This document shows positions 29,737-41,001 of a DNA stretch of 64,000 bases, in pieces. The number at the start of each line of letters is the position of its first letter. Positions within the stretch are counted from its first letter, which is position 1. Below the pieces are notes generated by a model that worked only from the letters and a program-made list of their open reading frames with translations, made no database searches and had not been told where the DNA came from. The DNA comes from Tetrapyrgos nigripes (taxonomy: Eukaryota; Basidiomycota; Agaricomycetes; Agaricales; Campanellaceae), in NCBI GenBank assembly GCA_013368315.1, contig JAACJM010000314.1, positions 22,450 through 86,449 of the forward strand, written 5' to 3'. The translations under genes and the position numbers were made by a program.

Positions 29737-32166
29737 TAGTGCTGCACGTGGCTCGACTCGACTCCGGCTAAGCCGGGAGCCAAGCCGATGTATAGCCAAG
29801 CCGAGTCAGATAAACAATGAGCCGGCTCTATGTGACTCAGCTCTGACTCGCTTTGCAGCTTAAAATAGGGTAGGTTCGGATCAAGCTCCCTTCTACGGCA
29901 TGACGTGGTCCTTACTGCATTAGGCAGTGCTCGCGTGCTCACGCGGACCTTCGTAGAAGGGGCTTGTTCCAGAGTCCATTATTCGTAGGACCTGCCCGAT
30001 GGTCTCTACACGTCGTCCGCTCCCTTCCCACTCTCTTTATTCTTCTACATCGTCATTATCCGATATAAAACTCTAATATACTTCACTTTTATCTCTAATT
30101 TTCGCGCGAAATTGGAACAAAAACAACGTCAAAATCGGCCTCAAAACAGCAGTGCGGGTACCAGTACTTTTAGAGCAGCTTTGAGGTGAGTGACATTGCG
30201 GCTTCAACGCGTCTTCATTACATCTAATCAGCTCAGATACGTCTACAGGCACTCTTTTCTGGTCCAATTTACCCCAGAAACACGTCCAACACGGTCTAAT
30301 TGTGCAAGGACGCGGTCTCGTGTATCCCCTCACTCCTTCCATCCAATAATCTCAAGATGGTTGACGAGAATACACCCGGTACACCTTCAATATCCCAAAC
30401 CACGCGCATTGCTCCTCCTGAAACACCACGAAAGCGTAAGGAGCCCACGATTCGTCATGCCACCTCCAGTCCGTACCTCCAGCCAGGTATCAAGGCCAAC
30501 CTCTCAAAAAATCTGTCAGTAGAAAATGTCAAACTTCGACTGAAGGATCTGCTGGGCCTACCGTTCACGCCTGGCGACTTCCAGGCTCACCTCATACACC
30601 GCATCTTGCGTGGTTACAATTCTTTTTTTGGTTGCGAGCACTGGGTATGGCAAGAGTTTGGTGTTTGAAGGGGTATCTAAGTTGGCAGGGAAGAGGAAGC
30701 TGGTGATAGTTATCTGTCCTCTGAAGGCATTGGAACGCGATCAAGTGAGTGATACTGGTCTATTGTAGCAATGATTCATAACTAACCTTTCTTTTTTTTT
30801 TTTTGCACAGGTTGAACACGCCACAGCCAAAGGTATAAAGGCCTATGCTGCGAACGAGGACACTGTCAAAACACCTCGCTTTTGGCAGATGGTTGAGCAG
30901 CATGTGCAGATGCTCTACATCTCACCAGAAATGGCCTTGTCTCCAGCATTCCTCGGCCTCTTCAAATCTTCGAGTTTTCGTAGACGTACCGCTGCCATCT
31001 TTGTTGATTGCATTGATGAGTGGGGCGAGGAGGAATTCCGACCGCAATACCGCCAGCTGGATCGTCTGAGACTGTTCACTGGTAACGAGATCCCAGTCGC
31101 AGCCTGCACTGCAACTTGTCAAACCGATACCTTTGATATCATCTGGGACTCACTCGGATATGGTCACCGTCCTTTTTGGGGGCTAGACTGCATGAAAATC
31201 CCAACCCGATGTCTGACCTGCGGCTCTTGAGAGTTGAAGAGAAATTCCAAGAGAGAGAATACGGAGAGAGAAAGATAGACCAAAAGTGAGAAGACAAGTT
31301 GTAATTGTTCCTGTTTTCCTTTGCACCTGTATTGGGAGCCGAGCTTCTGCTCCCAGAATGCGTCGCCATAGAGTAGCATTGCGATGGACAACGAAAAGTG
31401 AGTCTTGACTGAGACAAGCCCCTTTTCGCGACAGCCGCGCTCGTTTTCTCACCCACACGGGTTTGCCACCAAGTCCGTGACTTTAGCTTTCTCCTCCCTC
31501 CCTCCATCCGGTTGGCTTGAAGGCTTCGTAAACTAGTCAATTAGAGTGTATGGATGCTGTATGTGTAAAATAACAGAAAAAAATGGGCAAGGAACTCTTT
31601 CTCTATGACCCACAACATAGCAACTGACCAAGGCAGAACTAGCTGATGTGGTGTAAATTTACTGATGCACATATGGATGTAAGAAACTTGTAGTCGTGTT
31701 ACTTGAGGTCTAATATATGTATTGCACTAGTTTTATGTGGGACAAATGGATGTGTTGACTTCTGAGTCGAGTCAAAACAGGCCCTTCGGATTTCTGGATG
31801 CTGCTACAAGCCCCTTCTTGCGAAGGTTTAGCCGGCCACGCCCGGCCCGAGCAAGGGCTTGCTCCGAGCCTAAAAATAGGAAGCTTCCATATAAAACACC
31901 CTGAAATCGTGAATTACAATCTCTTTCAGGAAACGACCCCAGCTCTAGAGCGGCGAAATAAATACAATCAAATATGAATAGTCATTCAATACAACTATAG
32001 AAAATTATGTGAATGGCTGTATTGAAATGAACATTTGTCGACTCCATTCAGCTCAAGCCGGAGTCAATGAGTTGTTTACGGCTCGAAAGCCAAGCCGCAG
32101 CTATAACATGATCAAGCCGTTAATAGCCGAGCCGGAGTGAGCCGGAGTCGAGCCGGTGCAACACTA
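29737..32166. mobile_element. 2.4 kb hAT-like element carrying a helicase fragment (family D)
   Basis: Termini are TAGTGCTGCAC on the left and, read inward from the right, TAGTGTTGCAC. A perfect 8-bp duplication CTCCTGAT flanks it (29729-29736 and 32167-32174), which is diagnostic of hAT-type insertion. Subterminal zones at 29748-29860 and 32040-32160 are arrays of GAGCCGGAGTC, GGCTCGA and AAGCCGA words in both orientations. There is no hAT transposase inside. Instead it contains a degenerate RecQ-like helicase fragment (30357-31187) and about 350 bp of unrecognised GA-rich sequence, so it is non-autonomous. Confidence 0.9.
30357..31187 (+). pseudogene. RecQ-like DEAH helicase N-terminal fragment, inactivated
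   Basis: Recognisable helicase motifs appear in order: a leader (PFTPGDFQAHLIHRILRGYN), the Walker A loop ASTGYGKSL, VIVICPLKALERDQ (motif Ia), an intron at about 30749-30809, LYISPEMAL, then IFVD-CIDEWGEEEFRPQYR and AACTATC (motif III). RecQ proteins unwind DNA using ATP. Three defects are visible: a one-base excess in a run of seven T at about 30623 shifts the frame just before Walker A; motif II reads VD-CIDEWG where family members have VDEAHCI-EWG, so E, A and H are missing (9-bp in-frame loss); and homology ends after GYGHRPFWGLD with no second RecA domain. It lies wholly inside a hAT-like element. Confidence 0.8.
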
Positions 32167-32736
32167 CTCCTGATTGACTGGTAATTCCCACCACCACTAG
32201 TCACTAAATTTGAACCTCGTTCTCATGCCACGCGCAGCGATGGCCCACATTTTCCTCGTCTTCTGATTCATGGACTTCCCACATCCGGGGAAGTTAGCCT
32301 ATCATATTTGAAGAGAGGTCCTGCTTGTGTCTGTTTGTGTTGTGGGAGACTCTCACACGGTCTTTTAGCGGCTATTTTGAACTTCTTTCTGTTACTCTTT
32401 TGGCGTCATATCACCCAACGCAGAACTACTCTATGAGATGACGATTTCAAAGATCAATTGCTCAGAAGCACCCTGGTACTGCAGTGCGTCAGAGCATATT
32501 GGGAGAAGATTTTTCCGATTTTCCGATTCTCTCCAACTACAAGCTCATCCATACTCACGCAATGCGCAGGCCGAGGGGTTCTCAAACTGTAGAACTGGAA
32601 TAGGTCTCAATGCATTCAACAACGGCTCGGCTTGCAGTTTGGATATAAAAGACGCCTTCCAACCTGTCATCTTCAAGCTGCAGCTCACTTCCAGCAGCAA
32701 TCTCAAACCTCTACTGAGTCTACTCTTCCTCGCGAA
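32167..32736. other. intergenic; promoter region of the CoA-transferase gene
   Basis: It starts with the right target-site duplication of the hAT-like element. TATAAAA at 32644-32650 lies about 87 bp upstream of the next ATG and is a probable TATA box. No gene seen. Confidence 0.45.
32644..32650 (+). promoter_or_regulatory. TATA box of the CoA-transferase gene
   Basis: TATAAAA about 87-93 bp before ATG 32737, followed by a pyrimidine-rich leader. Confidence 0.45.
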
Positions 32737-34823
32737 ATGTCTTCCTACTCCGTCCCTCACGAGTCAGCCAAACTTCTAGAACATGGAATCATTCACAACC
32801 CTCTTCATCATGGCCTCAAAGGCTCAGAGCCTCTTCCAGCAGAAATTTCCGAAACCTTGCCCTACGTCAAGTACGAAGGAAGCGACTTGCCACTAATCCC
32901 AATCAACTGGCGCTTTGCTGAAAGCCTAGCCTCTTTGAAAGGGTTTCAAGCTTGTATGCTCAATGTCTTGTTGAAGCGCAAGTATGGGATGGACTATCAA
33001 GAGATTGTAATCAATACGTGTGTCTCTCTTTCTTTTCTCGTTAAGTCACTGAAACATGTCCACTGGCAGGAACCATGCCCAACTCTTCTTTCAATCGCTC
33101 CTAACCATTGTCGTGGACCCCGACGGCGACGCGATAACCAACATTATGTTTGACGACGTTCATATCGCCAAGTACTTTCCCGTTCTAGAAAAAAATGGCG
33201 CTTTTATCGGTGCATACAATGCCTTTTGCACCAATATCTATCGGGCTGGGGATGGGCGTTATTTTCACTTGCATGGTATGTGGCACGGTCTTCTCAGGTG
33301 TAATGTACTCATTAACTATGGACGAATTTTCGTTCAGGTGATATAAACCCTACAAAGGCCCAACAAGCTCTCGGACTCTCTCCTTCTCTTTCCGTGTCTA
33401 ATTCAAACGAAGCTCGGAACATATACGCAGAGAAGGTTTCTACCTTTACCGGTGAAGAGCTCGAGACACTCATGAACGACAAACACGGAGTCTCCGGTAC
33501 CGTTTGTCACTCGACGGAGGAATATTTGTCAAGCGAACATGGGAAAGCCAATGCCCATGCTGGACTTTATGAACTCTTTCATATCCCTAACCCGAAACAA
33601 CCTCCTACGTGGTGGGATGCTGTTGATAACCGTGACGCTGACCCTCGTCGTCCATTATTCGGGCTCAAAGTGATCGACCTGACGAGGATCATCGCTGGTG
33701 CGACTATAGGTCGGGAGCTTGCTGAATTAGGAGCGAGTATCCTGCGGATCACCTCTCCGAACGTGACAGACATTTCTTCCATAAACATCGACGTAGGATG
33801 GGGAAAGTGGAATGCGTATTTGGATTTGAAGAAGGAGGAGGATAGAGAGCAGTTGAGAGGGTTGATGTTGGAGAGTGATGTTGTTATTGATGGGTACCGG
33901 CCCCATATTATGGAGAAGTGGGGATTTGGAAAAGATGATGTGTTGAGGATGTGTGAGGGGAGGAAGAAAGGGATTGTTTATGCGCGTGAGGATTGTTATG
34001 TGAGTGAACTATTTTTCTTGATCTACATAGGCTTTTGCTCAACTAAAGTTTTCTATTGCTAGGGCTGGAACGGACCTTATTCTGGTCGTTCAGGATGGCA
34101 GCAGATAAGTGATGGGGTAGGTCTCCTTCCGTGCCAGCTTTCATATCAGTTTGCATAATAATGAAGTTTCGTCATTGACCGTAGGCTTGTGGTGTCTCTT
34201 TGAAATTTGGACGAGCAATGGGCGTCGATGAGCCGGTTACACCGGTGTTCCCCAATTCGGACTGCTGGTAAAGACGTTAATTGACCATACCTACCACTCC
34301 GTCGCTGACTCCTTGGGATCCGTAGCACAGGTATCTCTGGCGCTACAGGCATACTTCACGCACTCATACAACGTGCCGAGAAGGGAGGCTCTTACGTCGT
34401 GGACGTAAGCATTCATTCTGTCCACTCGCTCTTGTCATTCCCAATTTTCACACCTACATACCGCAGGTTGCTCTCAACTACTACTCTCAATGGCTTGTCC
34501 GAAGCTGTGGAACATATCCCGTTGACGTATGGGACGACCTCTGGACTCGATACGGCAAGCCCGTTTTCCACCATGACGATAATATGCAGATAACCATCCC
34601 TGCGTTCCTCAAAATGCTAAAGGACAAGGCTCCAGAATTGTATGATGAAAGCTATTTCGAGAAGAGACACAGTGTACCGTTGGGTGTGGATTTGCGGGTT
34701 GTCAAGCCTATTCTTGGGTTTCCGGGGAACAGGGTGTCGTTGGGATACAATGTTGGTGTGCGACCGAACGGAGTGGATGAGCCGAGGTGGCCAGAGAATC
34801 TTTTGTCGGAGAATATCTGCTAG
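32737..34823 (+). CDS. class III CoA-transferase (CaiB/BaiF family)
   Basis: The family moves CoA between acyl-CoAs and free acids through an aspartyl-CoA thioester intermediate. Seven exons (32737-33017, 33070-33275, 33338-33999, 34063-34116, 34185-34267, 34326-34404, 34467-34823) all phase correctly into 573 residues. The main domain opens with PLFGLKVIDLTRIIAGATIG, continues RELAELGASILRI, YLDLKKEEDRE and VIDGYRPHIMEKWGF, and ends NVGVRPNGVDEPRWPENLL. The long N-terminal extension (about 290 residues, from MSSYSVPHESAKLLEHGIIH) is itself related to a degenerate second CaiB half, as in other fungal two-domain members. The substrate is unknown. No targeting signal is obvious. The sixth exon depends on choosing acceptor CCGTAG over a CACAG five bases later. 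Confidence 0.9.
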
Positions 34824-35031
34824 GTGTAGAGCCGTGAAGTTTCTAAATTCCAATCCTGTACGAGTATTTACATCCTGAAAAGAAAAGTGCCAGCTTCGGA
34901 ACGACTTTTTGACTTTTTGGCTTGCTCGCCACAAATTTAATTTGAAATCACAGAACCGAGCTACGGAGCCAGCGTGGAGCCATTAATCTTACCCGACTGG
35001 CTCCTTTCTCCTGCTCCTACTCCTTTCACAA

Positions 35032-36748
35032 ATGCCAGTTCGTACAGTCTGGCTCAGACGACTTGTGGCCATCTTTGTGGTCGCGGTGGTCCTTCTCTTT
35101 CTCACCTTTGCTTACCTTGATGTCGCCTTCCTCTCTTTCCACATCCCAAAACTCTCCTTTAACTTTGGTTCATCCTCCTCCTGTTCGCCTCATGCCTTTT
35201 CGACCGGCCAATGGGTCTATAACTCCAAAACCAACAAGACATCCATGACCAACAGCCACGAAGCGCTCGAGTTTGCAGGTTTAGCCGGCTGTGCAAGCTC
35301 TAGAGAATTCTATTGGCACCTCGCGTCCGACAAACCAGAACAATGGGATCGATTTCCTCGAGTTAGTTCTTGGGATTGGGTTCCAAACTCTCAAGAAAAG
35401 TGCTCTATTGCACCATTTACACCCGAATCCTTTGTACGGACTCTCGTTAACGACGGAGGATGGTTGGTCATAGGCGATTCCATCTCGGAAGGTCATTTCT
35501 TTTCGCTCTCGTGCTCGCTTTTTCCGCATGTCATCGCTACGCCGGATTACTCCTCTGGAGGCTGGTTCGACCGTGCGTGGCCGCAGAATATGTATCTCAA
35601 CCCCGAATCACAGTTAATCCGGACGTTATCGCTACCTGCTGGGTTTAACATCTCCACAACACCGCTCGTCACGTTCAGGAGGGTAGATCTATTGTGGACT
35701 CAGGAGGAGTTGGAAAAGATGCACAAGGAGTTGTACCCGGAGAAATATCCCGAAATGATCGTAGGGAGACCACCTTCTGGCGACAACGGCAACGGTCCAC
35801 AACCGTTTAAACTCTTCAGCGACGAAAAAACATGGTCCCTCAGCCCCTCTGAATATGTCGACATTTTCACCAAATCCCTACCCGAAGCCAACTATGGTAC
35901 TCTCATCATCGCTACAGCCGGTCATTGGACGACCACGCTCTTCAGTGGGTACAGGGACGAATCGAAAGAATCTGAAGGGTACGGAATCGAAGGCGTTATC
36001 CAGTTTTTTGAAAAGGCTATGCAGGGATGGGCAGATGTCGTACAGAAGATGTTGGATGCGGCGGAGACGGAGAGGCCTTTAGCGTTGAGTAAGGATTCGG
36101 AGGGGAATACTTGGAGAGGATCGGGGACGGGGAGGAGAAAGAGGAGGCAGGTGGTGATTAGAGCGTATTTGACTGGGCATGAGGGTTGTCATGAACATAG
36201 GGACCCGTGGAAAGAGATTCAGCCGTTTGAATGGAGTTGGTACAATTGGAGGTATATTGATAGGTTTAACGAGGCCTTTCAGGTGAGTAGTCTTGTTTGT
36301 TCTTTTAATCTCTGCGATTCTGAATGCTTCATTTAATAGAACGTAGTATCCAAGCCAAATACCCTAATATCCATTACCTACCCATTGAGAGACCAGCACG
36401 GTTAAGGCCTGATGCGGTGAGTCTTTCCGGCGTTTCGCCTTTTTTAATTAAAAAACATTGACTGATTATGTGTCCCCTCTGCCCTTATTCCGTCATTTGT
36501 GCCCTTTCTCCTCATCGTTCTTATTTTCGCTACGTCTACGCGTATCGACGGGGCACAAATCTCCTTCCTCTCTTCGCTGCTATCCCAAACTAAAACCGAC
36601 AAACCACAAATCACAAATCACAAAATAACGAAATAACGAAACGGAACAGCACACAACCAGCGACTGTCTACACATCATGGCAGGTGTAGGCGTCATGGAA
36701 GGCTGGTCCAAGTATATTTGGCATTATATCACGAAGGAGGTTCGATGA
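35032..36748 (+). CDS. PC-esterase / TBL-like polysaccharide O-acyltransferase
   Basis: A predicted type II membrane protein of the secretory pathway. Residues 8-30 are a hydrophobic anchor (LVAIFVVAVVLLFLTFAYL). A Cys-rich luminal domain follows, with the catalytic block GDSISEGHFFSL at residues 148-159, the SGNH-type Ser nucleophile. The last exon carries DCLH, the Asp-His pair of PC-esterase/PMR5/Cas1-type acyltransferases, then a C-terminal GWSKYIWHYITKE. Exons: 35032 to about 36281, 36340-36417 (ERSIQAKYPNIHYLPIERPA) and 36642-36748. The last junction is exact. The first does not phase with the obvious donor CAG|GTGAGT; using GTAGTC four bases later restores the frame, otherwise there is a one-base indel. 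Members O-acetylate cell-wall or capsule polysaccharides; the substrate here is unknown. Confidence 0.82.
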
Positions 36749-38189
36749 TACCGTCTCTGTCTGTTCTCGACTGCGACACTCGTCTCTGGGAGTTATCTTG
36801 GTGTCAATATCGTCGTCGCGTAGTCTCAACAGTGGTGTTTTTGGTGCTGCTAGGCTGATGTTGGAAGGGGACTGACTGTGGTGAAACGGTCGTGCAAGCT
36901 GGATTCAGAGTGCGTAGAGAAGGATGGGGTTGAGAGTTGGTCGGAGCTTGGCTGGGTTGGAAGCTTGTAGATGGGATGGAACCTTACAAAATTGTTTCGC
37001 TCGTGTCAATGCCATTGGCAATGTCTAGATGTTGACACTCATCGTATCAGCGCTCCGAAACGCTTTCTTTCACTGACTTGGATGTTGGAATGGAAATGGA
37101 TTCTCGCTCAACGATGACTACCCTACTCACTCTCTTAGTTCTACATTTACAATGTGCTACCCGCAGTACATTGCATACAGCGACTCTATATAGTGCACCA
37201 CGGACCGGACTACATACTCACAAGACATCTAGATAGTCAAAGTAGCACATCACTCATTGATTTTACATGGACAGAGCGTCAATTTCCTTTTCTGAAATGC
37301 AACTTCGCGTCTCGCGGCAGTGTTCAGCTTGTCACTTCTCCTCTATCTTCACATCGACTCCGTTGCAGCATCGCTAAATCTTACGTCCCTCGTCATTACT
37401 GGTGGAAAATATTCTGTCATGGTAGCCTCTCCGGAGATGATAGTGGCTGATCAAAAACAAAAACTGCCTGATAATTACCTTACCCCTGACAACCCCTGAT
37501 GCTCAGCGAAAGGATATACCATGACATTGACGCGAAACCCGAGCCCCAAACGACTACTTTACTCTCGAATCAGCGAGAATTCGTCCGAATGATTCTGCCT
37601 CTCAAGCGCATAGCTCTGGTTCCGCTACACCAGTGTCCGAGTAAGTTCTTTTTGAACACGCCTTCTGCTAGTACTCTGTCAGTCTGAGATTGAATGACTC
37701 TACAGACTCACTGCAGATAATCCTGCATGCAAGCATATTTACGCGCCACGGGATGCGAATGAATCGCCCTCTCCAGTGGAGAGGGCGATTCTCAGACATT
37801 ATATTCAACATTTTGGACAACGGTCCCACTGTGCTGCCTGCCTCGTCCTCCATATTTTAATAGCCGATGTTATCTATTAGTGTATTCCGTAGCACCTTTG
37901 AGAATGTATATACTGCCTCTGCAACGTCGACAGTCTAGGATAAACGCAAAAACCACAGCTAGGCTACGTAATCCAGCAGTACAGAGATGGGCGGATATAC
38001 ATCTAATGTGCACTGTTGCTGTAAAAATGCTAGTCGGGTGATGGAAGGTCATGGATTGGGACTGTAGTGATACATAATACGCAGAAGTGTTGCCTGCTTC
38101 CTTTACTCGTCATTTGGTATACACGAAATAGATATTCCTGCAAAATCACTCAAGATCTGATGTATGCGTCAGGAAATTTCACTCACTGT
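36749..38189. other. no gene recognised
   Basis: This stretch lies between the 3' end of the acyltransferase and the 3' end of the first MFS gene. The only structure noted is a 31-bp perfect palindrome at 37761-37791. Confidence 0.4.
37761..37791. repeat. 31-bp hairpin palindrome
   Basis: 15-bp perfect arms (GAATCGCCCTCTCCA and its complement) separated by one base. It is GC-rich and followed by AT-rich sequence, and lies in the shared 3' region of convergent genes. It may act as a transcription-end or protein-binding element, or be a remnant of a small transposon. Confidence 0.8.
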
Positions 38190-40549
38190 TTATCCGTCAA
38201 ATCCAAAAAACGCATGCTTCTCCCTCTCTTTCTGTACATCCTCATCTGTCCATCCTCTCCTAGCCTTTTCTTCCTCCAACAACTTCGCCTTCTTCTTGTT
38301 CATCCTTATATTGATATATCTCAATAAGAAGCAAACAAACAACTGGACCGTCATCAGCGTCATAATAGCAATCTTTCCTGGAATGTAATCCGGCGCGTCT
38401 TTGGGCTGGAAGATTTCCGTTCCAATGATATTTCCAACAGCAAAAGTAAACATGGTCAAAGCGTTAAGAGTGCTTTTCTTCGTGTGTCCAGCGGTATTGC
38501 TGGCATTCCAGGAGTACACTGCGGAGCCGCTACTCCCAAAGGTGTTGATGAGATAGATAGCTAGCAGGTTCGAGTGGAGTATTGTTCAGCATTGATGGTC
38601 TTGCCGAGGACAAAGAAAAATAGTTACCAAAGAGGAGCCCTCCTTTATTCCCGGAGTGATTTAGGCCAATCATTATTGCTGTGGGTCAGGGAAACAGCCA
38701 GTATCAGTGCTTTCGTCAAACCTCAATGGCTTTCGCTTGAAATTCACCAGCACCGATAATAGTAGGAATAATGGCGATGACAATTGGAGTCATGCGTTCA
38801 TTCTGCAATACAGGTCAGTCTGAGATTCTCACTGACTGATTTGCAACCCCACCTTCTTGTCTGAGTACCAACCACAAAAGAGGACCATTGCTGAGGCGAC
38901 GGCACCTCCAGGAGTCGACAAGACCAAGGTCTGTCTCGAGCTGTAGGTGGCAACAGGATGAGCTGACCTTCAGAGTAGGTGATGAGCTACACTCACCTAT
39001 AGCCAAAGCCCTTGATAATGATATTGCTGACTACATTTGAGTAGAAGAAATGAGTTTTTCAATACTGGCAAATCAAAAGATGATGAAACATACAGCTGGT
39101 CAAAGCACCGTTGGGAATGTTTGCTGGTTGTTCCATAAGCCGGAAGTCAGCCCTTTCCTTGGAAAAAGTACCAAAGCTTACTCAAAATCGTAGTCAACAC
39201 AATCAACCACGTCCTAACATCCGTCAGTGTCTCCTTCACCTGGTCCATTTTCAATGTCTTATTCTCGGTCCCTCCTTGATCGTCTCTGACCCGTTCCAAT
39301 GCAGCGATCCTCTCCTCAGTCGTCAGAAACTGGGCTAGTACAGGTGAGTCGGGCATCCATATCAGTACGGCAATGCCCACAACGATGGCTAAACCGCCGA
39401 GGAGCACGAAAATGATTTTATAGGGTGCAAGATGTCGACCATCATCGAAGGAAACGCCGTAGGCAACAAAACCGCCAAATATCTGAGTAAGGCCATTCTG
39501 TGGGCTGTGATGTTAATCAATCCAACGAATGAACAAGGCATCTTCAATTTTGGACAGACCATGACTATGTACCACGAAATACGAGTAGCCTGACGATTTC
39601 CGGTCGGTTTCCGGTCAGTCGCATGCATAGGAGATAGGGCGAGAGTGAAACCCACTTGTTCATCCTTCTTGTAGAACATGGAAATGATTATGACGAGGAT
39701 GGGAGCTACACAACTCTCGCACATTCCTACAACTCGGGGTTAGATTTAAATCTGAGTAGCGTGAATAAATCTTACCAAGGAGAAAACGCAGAACAAAGAA
39801 GGCACCGAAAGACGACGCAACGGCGTGTAACATCAGAATAGTCCCCCAAACGACGATGTTGACCCCTGTCACGTAGTTCGTTATTTAAGGCCCTGACCAT
39901 CTACAAAACAGCACGTACCAAGGTATTTCGCAATCCTCGTTTTTTGAGAAATATAGACGGTTGGAAATTCCCAGAACAAAAAACCTATTGAAATGACGTT
40001 GGGTTGCAACACTTCGACGAGGTAAGCTGCACCTGCGTACCAAGGTAGAAAGCCATGGATACCAGGTTGTAGTTCTATTGAATATGATGAAATGTCTGTA
40101 AAAAGTAGAAACGAGGAAGGTCTTACCTGACCGATGACTGGAAGGCCCATGATACTGGCATAGTTCATGGAGGTCTTGTCCCTATCATAAGAAGGCGTCA
40201 GCAACTCACACCAAAGAGACGTACGTCGCGTACAGAAACTGGGTAAAGTAAACTGCAGCACAAAGTGGAGGAATGACAAAATCCTGGTACAAAAGATACG
40301 GGTCAGAGCCGGTTTCTCCAACACACGACAATGCGTACAGACCAATTTTCTTCTCAGTCTCCTGTTGTACTCTTCAGTGAACTGCGTAGTCCTCTCCTTC
40401 CCGACCAATTTCAGCGCTTCATCGCCATCCGCAGAAGAGATGATCGTTTCGACACTATTATCTTCATCCTTGTCCGAGTATCTGTTACCGAGTGATGACT
40501 CTACGATCTTCTCAGAAATGGGAGAGGTGGGCTCTGGAGATGCAGACAT
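38190..40549 (-). CDS. MFS transporter, allantoate permease (Dal5/ACS) family, copy 1
   Basis: A proton-coupled plasma-membrane importer of small organic anions; relatives carry allantoate, nicotinate, pantothenate or similar compounds. About 15 exons with short introns. Start MSASPEPTSPISEKIVESSL, a charged cytosolic N-terminus, then conserved segments KTSMNYASIMGLPVIGQ, NYNLVSMAFYLG, ESCVAPILVIIISMFYKKDEQ (the family's typical loop before ATRISWY), PYKIIFVLLGGLAIVVGIAV, WMPDSPVLAQFL, LSTPGGAVASAMVLFCGWYS and IGTEIFQPKDAPDYIPGKI in the last exons. A run of six A (38205-38210) versus five in copy 2 shifts the last codons, giving FFGFDG-stop instead of FLDLTDKQ-stop; this only changes the cytosolic tail, so the protein is probably functional. 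It is a tandem duplicate of the next gene. Confidence 0.88.
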
Positions 40550-41001
40550 GACCAGTCAGCTAAGGTTAGCGAGATACTTATAGATCCGAATAGCTTCTTC
40601 AGGAACACGGGTTCAGTCATTTTACAGAAGAAGAGGGTGGGCTGATCAAAATCAGAGTTTGATCCGACCTGAGACTGATAAGAAATCACCTCTTTAAGAC
40701 CAGAGATTCCAAAAAAATCTTCATGAGTATATGTTGCATAATTTCACGCGTGTTCACCGGAATCGCAGCCAGATAAGTCTTACGAGACTATTCCCTAGCG
40801 TTGACCAGGAGGATTGACTAGGCCCAAACGAGGATGATGCGCTGAAGGACTTGAGACTCGGACATTTGAATTTTGAGCAGTCATAGAAGCTGCATTCATC
40901 ATCTAGCAATACATGGTTCAGCTCATCATTTAATATACACGAAGTAGATATTCCTATAAAGGTCACTCAGAATCCTATCCAGGCGGCAGTAAAACTTGCA
41001 C
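40550..41001. other. promoter region of MFS copy 1 / 3' flank of copy 2
   Basis: A TATAAGTA word on the minus strand at about 40573-40580 is shared with the upstream region of copy 2, but is unusually close (about 25 bp) to the ATG here. No other gene seen. Confidence 0.4.

Noticed and set aside
31139..31540. Minus-strand frame of 133 codons inside the hAT-like element
   Set aside because: Ser/Arg-rich translation of a GA-rich tract with no family similarity; it overlaps the end of the helicase fragment.
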